From: a virus
Reading direction: 5' to 3' (one strand)
Virus record (IMG/VR): IMGVR_UViG_3300035204_000991
Location: 1 to 41,840 of that record
DNA length: 41,840 nt
The position numbers and the translations under genes are program-made. The notes under the pieces are model-generated. The model made no database searches and was not told where the DNA came from. It saw nothing but the letters and a program-made list of their open reading frames with translations. Below are positions 1 through 7,389 of this stretch, piece by piece. Every line of letters begins with the position of its first letter. The first letter of the stretch is position 1.

Positions 1-477
1 ATCTAACTCAAGGTGTCCAATAAGGAAGGGTGCTTCTGCTGTCTTGATGAACTCAATGGATTGGTCGTAGTTCTCTTTGTTTACCCACGGAAGAAAAGCA
101 ATATCCAAAGCACCAAAAGTCTTCACAACTGGCTCTTCGTATATGTTTAAGGCAGGAGAGTCACCGAACAACTCAGACATAGAATTGACGCGGTTAGTAT
201 TACGATAATAGACATCGTGATTTCCGAGGATGCAATGCATCTCAATACCTTCATCTTGTAATCTTTCAATGAACTTCTCTCTCACCTGATTCAGGATATT
301 GAAATTGACAAACTTACGCCTGTCCATCAGGTCACCTGCGTGTATGATTGTGTTTATGTTGTTGTCTTTGATGTATGGAAAAAACACATCGTCAAAGAAC
401 TTCATAAAGTAATCAAGGAACACTTGAGAGTCGCCTCTCGCCCCCCAATGGGTATCATTCAGAAGGGCTATCTTCAC
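1..477 (-). CDS. 47: gp47-like recombination endonuclease subunit (SbcD/Mre11 family), N-terminal part
   Basis: This is the first 159 codons of a gene that runs off the left edge. The protein begins VKIALLNDTHWG and carries metallophosphoesterase motifs: D8-x-H10, GDLMD at residues 48-52 and GNHD at 85-88. These are the Mn-binding motifs of Mre11/SbcD nucleases and of T4 gp47, which works with the gp46 ATPase to resect DNA ends for recombination and recombination-dependent replication. I chose the GTG at 477 because AGAGG lies 9 nt upstream and the product then aligns with the start of T4 gp47. The in-frame ATG at 486 has that AGAGG directly abutting it, too close to work as a ribosome site. 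The start lies inside the end of gene 55, so translation is probably coupled. The C-terminal half and gp46 are outside the window. Confidence 0.9.
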   Translation of the reverse strand, partial: MKIALLNDTHWGARGDSQVFLDYFMKFFDDVFFPYIKDNNINTIIHAGDLMDRRKFVNFNILNQVREKFIERLQDEGIEMHCILGNHDVYYRNTNRVNSMSELFGDSPALNIYEEPVVKTFGALDIAFLPWVNKENYDQSIEFIKTAEAPFLIGHLELD

Positions 478-1039
478 TGTTGTCATCCTCTAAAAAATCA
501 TCAAGGGTTGATCCTGCTGATTTCTTGTCTTTGTCTTTCTTTGGTGTAAATTTGTCTATATCCGTATTTGTCAATTGTAAGTAATCTGCTTTGGCGTTTT
601 CCGATTCGGACAGATCTACCCCTTCGACATGTTCGATCCACCTCGGGAACTTTCCTTCAACGTCCAATTCTTCAAGTAATTTGTACTTGATATACATCTG
701 CTTTTTCTCTTTCTGAATGCGTCGAAGAAAGGCGTAGTAGATAATCTGAGTAAAGTAGGAAAATGGATTCTTTGATTTCTCTGGATTAAAATTGTGTGCG
801 TACATTATGCAATTTTCAATTCCATCACTAATCATCTCTTCACGATACTCATAGTTCATAAAATTAGGTCTATAGGACAGGTGCGTTGCTATTTCTAAGA
901 AACATGTTCCGATATACTCGTTTATTGGAGGTCTCGGTTCTCCTGTTTCTTCTGCTTCAATGACAAGATCTTTCCACGCAGTCATTTCCTTGCAGAATTT
1001 CTCATTATCAACATAGTGGTTTGCTTTTTTCTTGCTCAT
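455..1039 (-). CDS. 55: gp55-like sigma factor for late transcription
   Basis: The 194-residue product is close to T4 gp55 (185 aa), the small sigma factor that directs host RNA polymerase to late promoters with gp33 and the gp45 clamp. The recognisable core is at residues 66-114 (REEMISDGIENCI, then NPFSYFTQ and RRIQKEKK), matching EEMIADGIEASI and NPHAYITQ in T4 and corresponding to sigma region 2. Region 4 is absent, as usual in gp55. The acidic C-terminus has STLDDFLEDD at 177-186, resembling the T4 clamp-binding tail SLDFLYE, but with one extra Asp and eight more residues after it. A plausible ribosome site (AAGGA, 11 nt upstream) precedes the ATG. It is preceded by a 64-bp gap and overlaps gene 47. 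It probably reads the TATACATA motifs elsewhere in this window. Confidence 0.93.
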   Translation of the reverse strand: MSKKKANHYVDNEKFCKEMTAWKDLVIEAEETGEPRPPINEYIGTCFLEIATHLSYRPNFMNYEYREEMISDGIENCIMYAHNFNPEKSKNPFSYFTQIIYYAFLRRIQKEKKQMYIKYKLLEELDVEGKFPRWIEHVEGVDLSESENAKADYLQLTNTDIDKFTPKKDKDKKSAGSTLDDFLEDDNSEDSPSE

Positions 1040-1103
1040 TTTATATTTCGTCCTTGACAGTTTTTCACGGGTTTGTATAATTACATGTGTTAGGTTTCAA
1101 TGA

Positions 1104-1793
1104 TTAGGGTTCTGGATTCCAATCTCTAAAATGATTGTCAATCTCAGATATATCATCATTCTCCCAATCCTTCTTGATCATTTTGTTTTTTGCTTGTTCC
1201 ATAAACGATTCGATATCAAATTCATAACTATCATCGTCGTCATTATCATTAAACGAAACAATTCCACTCATTAGAAATGCCATAAACAATGCAGGTGGTA
1301 CAACGAAATTCATCATCACACTCTCTGGCGGGGTTGGTTCTTCTTCGGGGGAAGGTTGCCCTGCGGGGGATGGTTGTTCTATGTTTGGGGTGGGTGGTTC
1401 TAATGCTGACTCTAAATCAGTCATTATTTTGTTTTTCATATATGTTTCCATATCGTTTGTTATTTCACCATTTTGAATCATTTCGTTTGTAATGTCTGAT
1501 GCAACGTCTTCCTTTTCTAACTCGTCGAGGTAGATAGCCACTATTTCTGGTTTGGGTGCTGAATCAGAAATTATTTGTGAACGCATAACGTCGAACTGTA
1601 TTTCATTTGTCATTCGCGCCCACGGTTGAAGTAACATAAATTCCTTAGTCCCGCCCATTATTGGTGTATCGAGTACGACAATTTTTGTAACCATTGGTCT
1701 ATAAAGCGTGACGTATGTGTCATTTGAAGAAATGACCTGTGTAATAATTTCGTCCCCAGAAGCAAGTTTGTAGTTTCTATATGTTTCAGCCAT
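1104..1793 (-). CDS. Conserved phage protein with Sm-like N-terminus and a hydrophobic segment
   Basis: The product has 229 residues. Residues 5-62 (YRNYKLASGDEII, then YRPM and LLQPWA) resemble the short Sm/LSm-like domain of many T4-like marine phage proteins, in which 'GEEII...PM...PW' is the recurring pattern. I recognise this from memory and cannot confirm it by search. A proline/glutamate-rich linker follows at 132-157, then a hydrophobic stretch at 159-181 that could be a membrane segment or a buried hairpin, then an Asn/Asp run at 182-188 and an acidic tail. The ATG at 1793 was chosen over upstream codons because AAGGAG precedes it by 7 nt; it overlaps the end of uvsW by 8 nt. Its position between uvsW and 55 suggests a nucleic-acid or transcription role, but the function is unknown. 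Confidence 0.6.
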   Translation of the reverse strand: MAETYRNYKLASGDEIITQVISSNDTYVTLYRPMVTKIVVLDTPIMGGTKEFMLLQPWARMTNEIQFDVMRSQIISDSAPKPEIVAIYLDELEKEDVASDITNEMIQNGEITNDMETYMKNKIMTDLESALEPPTPNIEQPSPAGQPSPEEEPTPPESVMMNFVVPPALFMAFLMSGIVSFNDNDDDDSYEFDIESFMEQAKNKMIKKDWENDDISEIDNHFRDWNPEP

Positions 1794-3300
1794 CTTTATC
1801 TCCTTCAAGGGTTATAGTGATTGTTCTATAGTCAAATTTTTCAATATTGTAGATTTTCATTCGTTCAATGAAGTGTTTTAGCGTATGGTTGGTCCAACTT
1901 TTCCATGTCAGATCGTCCCCTATATCGTACAATTTTGCTTTGTCCTTATATTTAGACTTTCGCAGTTGTCGTCCAATGGACTGTAGTACCCGAACACGCG
2001 ATTTGGAGGGTGACGCAAAAATAATGTTATGTAATCTTCTGATTGAGATGCCTGTCGAAAATGTCCCATAAGAGGCTACAATGATAGCATTATCGTTCTG
2101 TTCAGTAAGGGTTCGTACCTTTTCCCTATCTTCCGAATCTGTACCACCATACACAAAGTAAACTTCGTGGTTAGGGCACCTATCTTGAATGAGTTTGTGG
2201 AGTTGCTTACCGTGCTTTTCAACCAATTGGAAAAGGATGAGGGTGTTTCCTTTCAACTTCTCTGCCATATCTGCAATGAAATTGTTTCGGGTTTCGTTGC
2301 CCACCAACCATTCCAATTCGTCGAAATACTTGCTTTTGTTCATTTCTTTTCTAACAGCCTCTGGATGTTTGAGAAGAATGCAATCAATAGACAGTTGAGA
2401 TAAAAGGTCATTCTTCATCAATTCGCTAGTCTTTATGACATTATACACTGGACCGAACAGCCCTTCAATAACTAATTTGTGGGTTTGTGTACCATCAAGG
2501 GTTCCTGTTGTTCCTATCCGATACGGGCATGTCTTCAATTTACTCATAATGCTTGTTAGGGACTTGCTCTTGAATAGATGGCACTCATCACCAAACACTG
2601 CTCCAAAATTGTCAAAGTAATTTTGTTTTAGTTTGTAGATGCTTTGCCAGGTTGAAATGACTATTCTGCTTGAATCAATTTTCTTCTTACCAGCATATAC
2701 AGTATGACATTCTCTGTTTGTATCGAACGTATCATCAGCCTGAGAATATTCATTGAAGTCCTCATACATTTGTGTTACTAGCGAAATGGTAGGAACAATG
2801 ATCAGGATTTTCTTTTCTGGTGGGAGGATATCGAGATAATATCGAATAAGAGCATATATGATTAGACTCTTGCCCGATGCTGTAGGGGAAAGCAGAAGAC
2901 ATCTATCGTTATTGATGGCGTGCTGAATTGCATCAATTTGATGATCATACGCTGTTAGGATCTCATTCTTGTATGTTGGTTGTAACTGCTCCATAACACA
3001 TTTGACGACAGATTCTTTTGATATGCTGGTGGGTTTTGTTAGTTTGTCACCAACATCAATCGAATAGTTTCGTTCTTCTGCAAATGTCTTGACATAAGTG
3101 TCAAGCCCAGCAAAGAGGGTTTGACCATAGATGTTATACAGTTTGATAGTACCATCCCACATTTTGTTCTTGTATGCTGGCATAAACTGATAGCCAGGTA
3201 CTTTGAATGTGAAATAGTCAGATAATTCTTGTGCTATACCTCTGTCGCATTTTACAGAGATATGCACGCTATCTTGATATTCAATAGATAAGTCGCTCAT
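1786..3300 (-). CDS. uvsW: UvsW-like DNA/RNA helicase
   Basis: The 504-residue product matches T4 UvsW in length and layout. UvsW is a superfamily 2 helicase that unwinds R-loops and branched recombination intermediates and helps switch replication from origin- to recombination-driven. The N-terminal domain has the family pattern GYQFMPAYKNKMWDGTIKL (residues 36-54). The helicase core shows Walker A PTASGKS at 139-145, the Walker B/DExH box DECH at 238-241, motif III GTTGTLDG at 263-270, and a motif VI of the form QSIGRQLRKS near residue 450. No good Shine-Dalgarno is visible upstream of the ATG, which lies 8 nt after the deaminase stop, so translation may depend on coupling. It sits in a uvsY-deaminase-uvsW string of recombination and nucleotide genes. 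Confidence 0.95.
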   Translation of the reverse strand: MSDLSIEYQDSVHISVKCDRGIAQELSDYFTFKVPGYQFMPAYKNKMWDGTIKLYNIYGQTLFAGLDTYVKTFAEERNYSIDVGDKLTKPTSISKESVVKCVMEQLQPTYKNEILTAYDHQIDAIQHAINNDRCLLLSPTASGKSLIIYALIRYYLDILPPEKKILIIVPTISLVTQMYEDFNEYSQADDTFDTNRECHTVYAGKKKIDSSRIVISTWQSIYKLKQNYFDNFGAVFGDECHLFKSKSLTSIMSKLKTCPYRIGTTGTLDGTQTHKLVIEGLFGPVYNVIKTSELMKNDLLSQLSIDCILLKHPEAVRKEMNKSKYFDELEWLVGNETRNNFIADMAEKLKGNTLILFQLVEKHGKQLHKLIQDRCPNHEVYFVYGGTDSEDREKVRTLTEQNDNAIIVASYGTFSTGISIRRLHNIIFASPSKSRVRVLQSIGRQLRKSKYKDKAKLYDIGDDLTWKSWTNHTLKHFIERMKIYNIEKFDYRTITITLEGDKDG

Positions 3301-3308
3301 CGTTATAT

Positions 3309-3824
3309 TTAGGGTTGAAAATTATCACCGTTCACTAGGATATTGGTTTTGCCACCAACAACACCAGACCAAACGATACATTCTACTCCCGATTCTTTCA
3401 ACATCTCAATACCAATCGAAACTGATTCTTTCCATCTGTCCGGTGTTACGTCAAAGTATTGTTTATGCCCGATAACACGCTTGATACCACACTGTATAAT
3501 CGCCCTTGAGCAATCAGGACAAGCAAACCACGGGCAGTACATTGTCAGCCCTTCGGTTTTGATACCGAGTCGAATTGCTTTGTACAGGACATTTCTTTCT
3601 GCATGTTCAACATAACTGTATTTGAGAGGTCTCTCCCAGTATTCGTCTTTTACTTGAATAGAGTTGGGGATGTTGTTGGATTCCATACAAATGATAGCAG
3701 ATGTGTCATTCGTCAATAAGGCTGCATTTTGGGTGGATGGATCTTTTGATATATTCTTAGCATATTGGTATAGGTGTTTGAAATATACTGGGTGCATCGG
3801 ATCGGTTTGGATGTTATATGCCAT
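3309..3824 (-). CDS. Cytidine/deoxycytidylate deaminase family protein
   Basis: The 171-residue product has the zinc-deaminase signature: HAE at residues 74-76 (zinc His and catalytic Glu) and the zinc-binding CPDC at 102-105, followed by SRAIIQCGIKRVI, which aligns with the T4 dCMP deaminase segment CAKAIAQSGIKKLV. In T4-like phages such enzymes deaminate dCMP to dUMP and balance the pyrimidine pool. The usual PCxxC is ACxxC here, and the N-terminal regulatory zinc region of T4 Cd is not evident, so substrate (dCMP, cytidine or other) is an inference. The ATG at 3824 was chosen because GGAGG lies 9 nt upstream; it overlaps uvsY by 11 nt. The earlier in-frame start at 3875 would overlap uvsY by over 60 nt and lacks support. 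Confidence 0.8.
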   Translation of the reverse strand: MAYNIQTDPMHPVYFKHLYQYAKNISKDPSTQNAALLTNDTSAIICMESNNIPNSIQVKDEYWERPLKYSYVEHAERNVLYKAIRLGIKTEGLTMYCPWFACPDCSRAIIQCGIKRVIGHKQYFDVTPDRWKESVSIGIEMLKESGVECIVWSGVVGGKTNILVNGDNFQP

Positions 3825-4248
3825 TGGTGAATTTCCTCCACTCGATAGCGTTTTTGATTTCCCAGCCTCTTCCATTGATGCTTTTGATGATGGAAGCGAG
3901 ATAGTCTACTTTTTCTTGTTGGAGCGTGATCCTATCGGTCAACACAGAGACATCTTTGTCTGCGTATATGTACCTATCCAAATCTTGTTTGAGAACTTTC
4001 AACTGGAAGGGTTCCCACCCACGCTTGTTCAGTTCTTCTTCGGTCATTTTGCCAGAATAGAACTCCCATTTGTCTCGGAGGAGTTCTCTTTTCTCTGATT
4101 CCAGTTTCTTGAGGAAAAGCCTCTCGTCGTGGAATAAATTCAGGTACTTGTTGTGGAGTTGTGGTATCTTGATCGATTCCATATCGAGCATCGTATCGTC
4201 GATTATCACATCTTTAGCCACCATTTTACGAATATCATCTAATCTCAT
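3814..4248 (-). CDS. uvsY: UvsY-like recombination mediator
   Basis: The 144-residue product aligns along its length with T4 UvsY (137 aa), which loads the UvsX recombinase onto single-stranded DNA coated by gp32. Shared elements are the start MRLDDIRKMVAKDVIID (T4 MRLEDLQEELKKDVFID), the FYSGK segment at 63-67, the LKQDLDRYIYADKDV region at 86-100 and the C-terminal IKSINGRGWEIK...RKF. The ATG at 4248 fits the T4 start. An upstream in-frame TTG at 4266 would add six residues, but it overlaps the TTGAGG stretch that looks like part of the signal upstream of the ATG. A sigma70-like promoter ends 6 nt before the ATG. The next gene downstream is the deaminase, overlapping by 11 nt. Confidence 0.93.
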   Translation of the reverse strand: MRLDDIRKMVAKDVIIDDTMLDMESIKIPQLHNKYLNLFHDERLFLKKLESEKRELLRDKWEFYSGKMTEEELNKRGWEPFQLKVLKQDLDRYIYADKDVSVLTDRITLQQEKVDYLASIIKSINGRGWEIKNAIEWRKFTNGI

Positions 4249-4254
4249 ATAGAC

Positions 4255-4282
4255 AGTATACCTCAATTATCAACGAAGTCAA
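4255..4282 (-). promoter_or_regulatory. Candidate sigma70-like promoter of uvsY
   Basis: Reading the minus strand, TTGACT (4282-4277) and TATACT (4260-4255) are separated by 16 bp; each differs from the sigma70 consensus at one base. A second overlapping TTGACT lies 5 bp further upstream. Normal spacing from the -10 box would put the transcription start at or next to the A of the uvsY ATG at 4248, giving a leaderless or nearly leaderless message. T4 uvsY has a middle promoter, so an early or middle start here fits its role. Prediction from sequence only. Confidence 0.45.
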
Positions 4283-4288
4283 GTCAAT

Positions 4289-4867
4289 TCATATAACGTG
4301 AATGTCATATGATGTATACTGGAACGTAACATTGGCTGTGAGGGGCTCTGGGGCTGATGCGGTACTGTCAAATTCTAGACCACTTAGGTTTTTCGGGATT
4401 ATGTTTTTGAATTGGATCCGAATATTTGGCTTCATTGCACTATTCAAAACAAACAAGTTTGCATCGGAATAGTGTTGTGGAGCATCTTCGATATCATCAA
4501 AATTCTCTTCTGTTGTAATTGACATCATCCAGTTATAGATTTCAAGCCAATTTGATAAATCTTCATCTACTAAAAATTGCATGGTGAGTTCTTCATATTC
4601 TACAGAGCCAGACCGAGGAATGGGAACAAACTGTGTTGGTTGAGGAATCATAGATACAGACACGCCTGGTAAATTTACATTTTGACAGAAGTATGTCATT
4701 GTTGAAGCCCTATCCAACTCCAATTTGAAGTAAGTGGGGAGTAGACCATTTATCTTATCTGGCTGTCTGGAACTTCGATCTTGTGGGGTGTTATTATATC
4801 CGAGCAGACTGTCTTTGTCGGTGGGTGCGGGCGGTGTGCTGCCTTGTGAACTGCCAATGTTTGCCAT
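4289..4867 (-). CDS. Tail-tube-fold protein (second gp19-type paralogue)
   Basis: The 192-residue product has a Pro/Ser-rich N-terminal tail (1-40), then the pattern YFKLELDR...YFCQNVNLPGVSV...EYEELTMQFLVDEDLSNWLEIYNWM and a C-terminal FQYTSYDI. Many T4-like marine phages carry proteins of this type, and the layout of strands, the LPGV turn and the Trp-containing helix resemble tail tube proteins such as gp19. It differs clearly from the gp19 at 10583-11092. It could be the tube initiator or tube-completion protein (gp54- or gp3-like), but I cannot decide between these. It has its own signals: a terminator ends the capsid transcript just upstream, followed by a TATACATA motif and AGGAG 9 nt before the ATG. 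Confidence 0.7.
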   Translation of the reverse strand: MANIGSSQGSTPPAPTDKDSLLGYNNTPQDRSSRQPDKINGLLPTYFKLELDRASTMTYFCQNVNLPGVSVSMIPQPTQFVPIPRSGSVEYEELTMQFLVDEDLSNWLEIYNWMMSITTEENFDDIEDAPQHYSDANLFVLNSAMKPNIRIQFKNIIPKNLSGLEFDSTASAPEPLTANVTFQYTSYDIHVI

Positions 4868-4883
4868 AATAGATCTCCTGTAT

Positions 4884-4891
4884 TATGTATA
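4884..4891 (-). promoter_or_regulatory. Candidate late promoter TATACATA upstream of the tube-fold gene
   Basis: On the minus strand TATACATA lies 16 nt upstream of the ATG at 4867 and directly after the terminator that follows gene 23. It differs from the T4 late promoter core TATAAATA at one base. The predicted start about 6 nt downstream leaves a leader of about 11 nt that just includes the ribosome site. Confidence 0.5.
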
Positions 4892-4896
4892 AAAGA

Positions 4897-4924
4897 TTAG
4901 GGGAGCCCCGAAGGACTCCCCTAA
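4897..4924 (-). terminator. Rho-independent terminator after the major capsid gene
   Basis: In the minus-strand transcript a perfect 12-bp stem (including one U-G pair) closes on a UUCG tetraloop. The outer arms are TTAGGGGAG and CTCCCCTAA, and the stem is followed by TCTTTT. It lies 24 nt after the gene 23 stop codon and ends the capsid transcript before the next motif and gene. This is the only convincing intrinsic terminator seen in the window. Confidence 0.9.
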
Positions 4925-4948
4925 TTCAATCAGATCTATTTGATCCTA

Positions 4949-6319
4949 TCAGGCACCACTTGCAATACCGTGGAGGTTATCAACACGGAAGATGCGGTAG
5001 TAACTGTTGCTTCGACGCGCACCGATATTATCGATGGCAGAAGCAGTGGGGACTCGCGCGAATGGGTTCTCTACCATTCCATATCGAGTCTTGAACCCGA
5101 TCTTGGGCTGGAAGGAATCAGCATCAACGGCTCGTACCATCTGCAAGGGGACATATGGGCAGTAGAAGATACCAGCATCATACTGGCTCTCACCGCGATA
5201 TCCTGCACAGATATAGTTGGTTGTTGCATACGGATCAACATATACCTTGGTTCGTCCGTTGAGGACACCAACAAAGGTATTACCAGTATCGTCAACCTCA
5301 AGGTTTCCGAATGCTGGGGAGTGATCAAGAATACCACTCATCGAAAGAGCAGAAGCGACATCACTTGAAGTGATTACGACGTTACCCTTACCACGACGAG
5401 TTTGCTTGGCGATCTCGTTGCTCTCACGCTCGATCTGGAACATAAGTCCACGGAAGCGTTCTGCACTCCAACGACCATCGGAGTCGTTGATAAGATCGTA
5501 AACACCTTTTGTTGCTCCAGCCCCACCGTCAACAGTCGCACCCGATGAAGAGACTGCAAGATCAGATTGCTGACAACCAAGGATGGCTTGGTGGTAGATT
5601 GTGCGGATAACTTCTCGGTTAATCTCAGCAAGAATTTCGCTTGAGAGAATGTTCGAGAGTTCAGCCTCAGCATCTAAACCGTGGACTGCTTTCAAGTCCT
5701 GAGCGAGTTCGGTGCTATACTCAGCCTTGAGCATTCGGCTCTTGGCTTCGACAGCCACACGCTCGATGGAGAATGCCATCTCCTCAGGAGTTTTACCTTC
5801 TGCCTCTTCGGTTGGCATACCATCACCGAAGGTATAAGCGAATCCGGTTGTAACACCAGCACTTAGTGGATCAGAACCAGCGTGCGATCCGGCACCTGCC
5901 GCAGCAGAACCACCATCAGTACCACCAAAGTCGGTGTCTGCCTCGTTGTAGAATGCTTCTGTACCAGACTGATTGGTATAACGCGAACGCATTGCAAAGA
6001 TAAGACCGGTTGGTCCTGTCATTGGCTGAACACCAGCAATGTCGTATGCAATGAGGTTAGGCATTGCGCGTCGAACGAGACTGATGAGAACTGGATCAAA
6101 TCCAGCAACACCACCGGCTTGAGAGAAGTGTGGAGAACCACCAACGCCCATTGCGTTGTTTGGTGTGGCTTCCATTAGGGCTTGCTCTTGGTTTTCAAGA
6201 AGAATGGTTGTTACGTTCTTCTTATATGAAGTTGGGATCTTGGGAAGATCTTCGTGTTCGAGGACAGGCGCCCACTTCTGTTGAAGTTGCTCTGCCAATA
6301 ATTGTTTTGAATCGTCCAT
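4949..6319 (-). CDS. 23: Major capsid protein gp23
   Basis: The 456-residue product is the HK97-fold shell protein of T4-like heads. The segment LVRRAMPNLIAYDIAGVQPM followed by TGPTGLIFAMRSRY is nearly the same as in T4 gp23 (MVRRAIPNLIAFDICGVQPMNSPTGQVFALR). The prohead protease cuts T4 gp23 after an (L/I)xE motif; the matching place here is LME at residues 48-50, followed by ATPNN, which would leave a mature protein of 406 residues. It is shorter than T4 gp23 (521 aa). AAGGAG lies upstream of the ATG, gene 22 ends 28 nt before it, and a strong terminator follows. No separate vertex protein (gp24) gene is present in the window. Confidence 0.97.
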   Translation of the reverse strand: MDDSKQLLAEQLQQKWAPVLEHEDLPKIPTSYKKNVTTILLENQEQALMEATPNNAMGVGGSPHFSQAGGVAGFDPVLISLVRRAMPNLIAYDIAGVQPMTGPTGLIFAMRSRYTNQSGTEAFYNEADTDFGGTDGGSAAAGAGSHAGSDPLSAGVTTGFAYTFGDGMPTEEAEGKTPEEMAFSIERVAVEAKSRMLKAEYSTELAQDLKAVHGLDAEAELSNILSSEILAEINREVIRTIYHQAILGCQQSDLAVSSSGATVDGGAGATKGVYDLINDSDGRWSAERFRGLMFQIERESNEIAKQTRRGKGNVVITSSDVASALSMSGILDHSPAFGNLEVDDTGNTFVGVLNGRTKVYVDPYATTNYICAGYRGESQYDAGIFYCPYVPLQMVRAVDADSFQPKIGFKTRYGMVENPFARVPTASAIDNIGARRSNSYYRIFRVDNLHGIASGA

Positions 6320-6347
6320 TAGACTTTTCTCCTTGTTGAGTTTAAGA

Positions 6348-7346
6348 TTATAATGCCTTGTTTTCAGCGTTACTAATTCGTGTTAGTGAGGATAAATACT
6401 GCCCCATTTGTGATGTGTAGGTAGTTTCGTTAAGTGTGTTCTCTTCTTCGAGTGAAGAGTCATCATAGTTCGTCGAGTTGTTGAAGTAATTCTCTTTGAG
6501 AATACCCAATTTCTCTTCATATTGCTCTGCGTTATCAAATTCAAGACCTTCGGAGAGATTACGGAGTGTTTCGACTTCTGTAGTAGTGAGTCCGTTGGTT
6601 GAACGCATAAAGGCAATAGCACATTCAAGAATGTTGGTATTTTTAACCATATCTACATTCGTTTGAAGTTGCTCGTTGAGTTTATCCTCTAGAACTTCAA
6701 TCTTTTCGTTGGCTTCTGATAAAGCATCAAAACTTTCATCTGGGATATTGATGTTGTGTGCTTCAAAGAGAGTCTTGAGATCGCCAATAAACGATTCAGC
6801 AATCTCATTTTTGAGACCGTGTTCAATAGCAATTTCGTTCTCGGTTGACCATTCGCTTACGACATAATTTAGATAATCGTCGAGTTTTTCAGCAAGATCG
6901 TCACTGATTCGTTTGGTTTCGTTTTCAAGCAAACCGTCATACTCTTCTTGAATTTCTGAACGGATTGATTCGGTTCGCTCATGTAAAGCACTCTTAAAGA
7001 TAACTTCAGCCTTGTTTCGGAAATCTTCAGATAGATCTTCTCCGCCGAAGAGTGCATCCATATGTTCTTTCAACGCTTCCTCGGAAGCAGCAGATGGTTT
7101 GGTATCAACACTATCTTTGTTCTCTTCTTCTTCATCTTCGTCTGCTTCGGGTTCGTTGACTTCGGCTGCACCTTCGTCGCTATGGGCGACTTGATAAAGA
7201 TCCGAATCCTCAATGCTGTCAGTATCGACAGTCGGGGATTCTTTTCTTTTCTTGTTAGGTGCATCCACGTTTACAGCATCATCTTCAATGAGGGTTTCTG
7301 CCTCAAGGATTTCTTTTGCTAGTTCTAAGGCTTCGTGGTCTGACAT
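6348..7346 (-). CDS. 22: Prohead core scaffold protein gp22
   Basis: The 332-residue, strongly acidic, mostly helical product sits between the protease and the capsid genes, where T4 has gene 22 (269 aa). Scaffold proteins fill the prohead core and are cut to small peptides at maturation. The N-terminal 100 residues are rich in Glu/Asp, with several stretches resembling gp21 cleavage sites (for example ILE followed by AE near residue 15). The middle (about 110-240) looks like long coiled coil (IRSEIQEEYDGLLENETKRI, then EKIEVLEDKLNEQLQ). The call rests mainly on position and composition, since scaffold sequences are poorly conserved. A TATACATA motif lies 31 nt upstream of the ATG and AAGGAG lies close to it. 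Confidence 0.88.
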   Translation of the reverse strand: MSDHEALELAKEILEAETLIEDDAVNVDAPNKKRKESPTVDTDSIEDSDLYQVAHSDEGAAEVNEPEADEDEEEENKDSVDTKPSAASEEALKEHMDALFGGEDLSEDFRNKAEVIFKSALHERTESIRSEIQEEYDGLLENETKRISDDLAEKLDDYLNYVVSEWSTENEIAIEHGLKNEIAESFIGDLKTLFEAHNINIPDESFDALSEANEKIEVLEDKLNEQLQTNVDMVKNTNILECAIAFMRSTNGLTTTEVETLRNLSEGLEFDNAEQYEEKLGILKENYFNNSTNYDDSSLEEENTLNETTYTSQMGQYLSSLTRISNAENKAL

Positions 7347-7377
7347 TTTGATGTCTCCTTTGGGTGTTCTTGCTTAC

Positions 7378-7385
7378 TATGTATA
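7378..7385 (-). promoter_or_regulatory. Candidate late promoter TATACATA upstream of gene 22
   Basis: On the minus strand TATACATA is followed by GTAAGCA and lies 31 nt upstream of the gene 22 ATG, in the 43-bp gap after gene 21. It would give extra transcription of scaffold and capsid genes, the products needed in greatest amount. It is a one-base variant of the T4 late core TATAAATA. Confidence 0.5.
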
Positions 7386-7389
7386 GTTT

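Noticed and set aside
1074-1100. TTGAAA-15 bp-TATACA upstream of gene 55
   Set aside because: The spacing of 15 bp is short for sigma70 and the boxes are weak; not enough to call a promoter.
4248-4266. Upstream TTG start for uvsY (4266)
   Set aside because: T4 UvsY begins at the MRLDD-type sequence, which matches the ATG at 4248.
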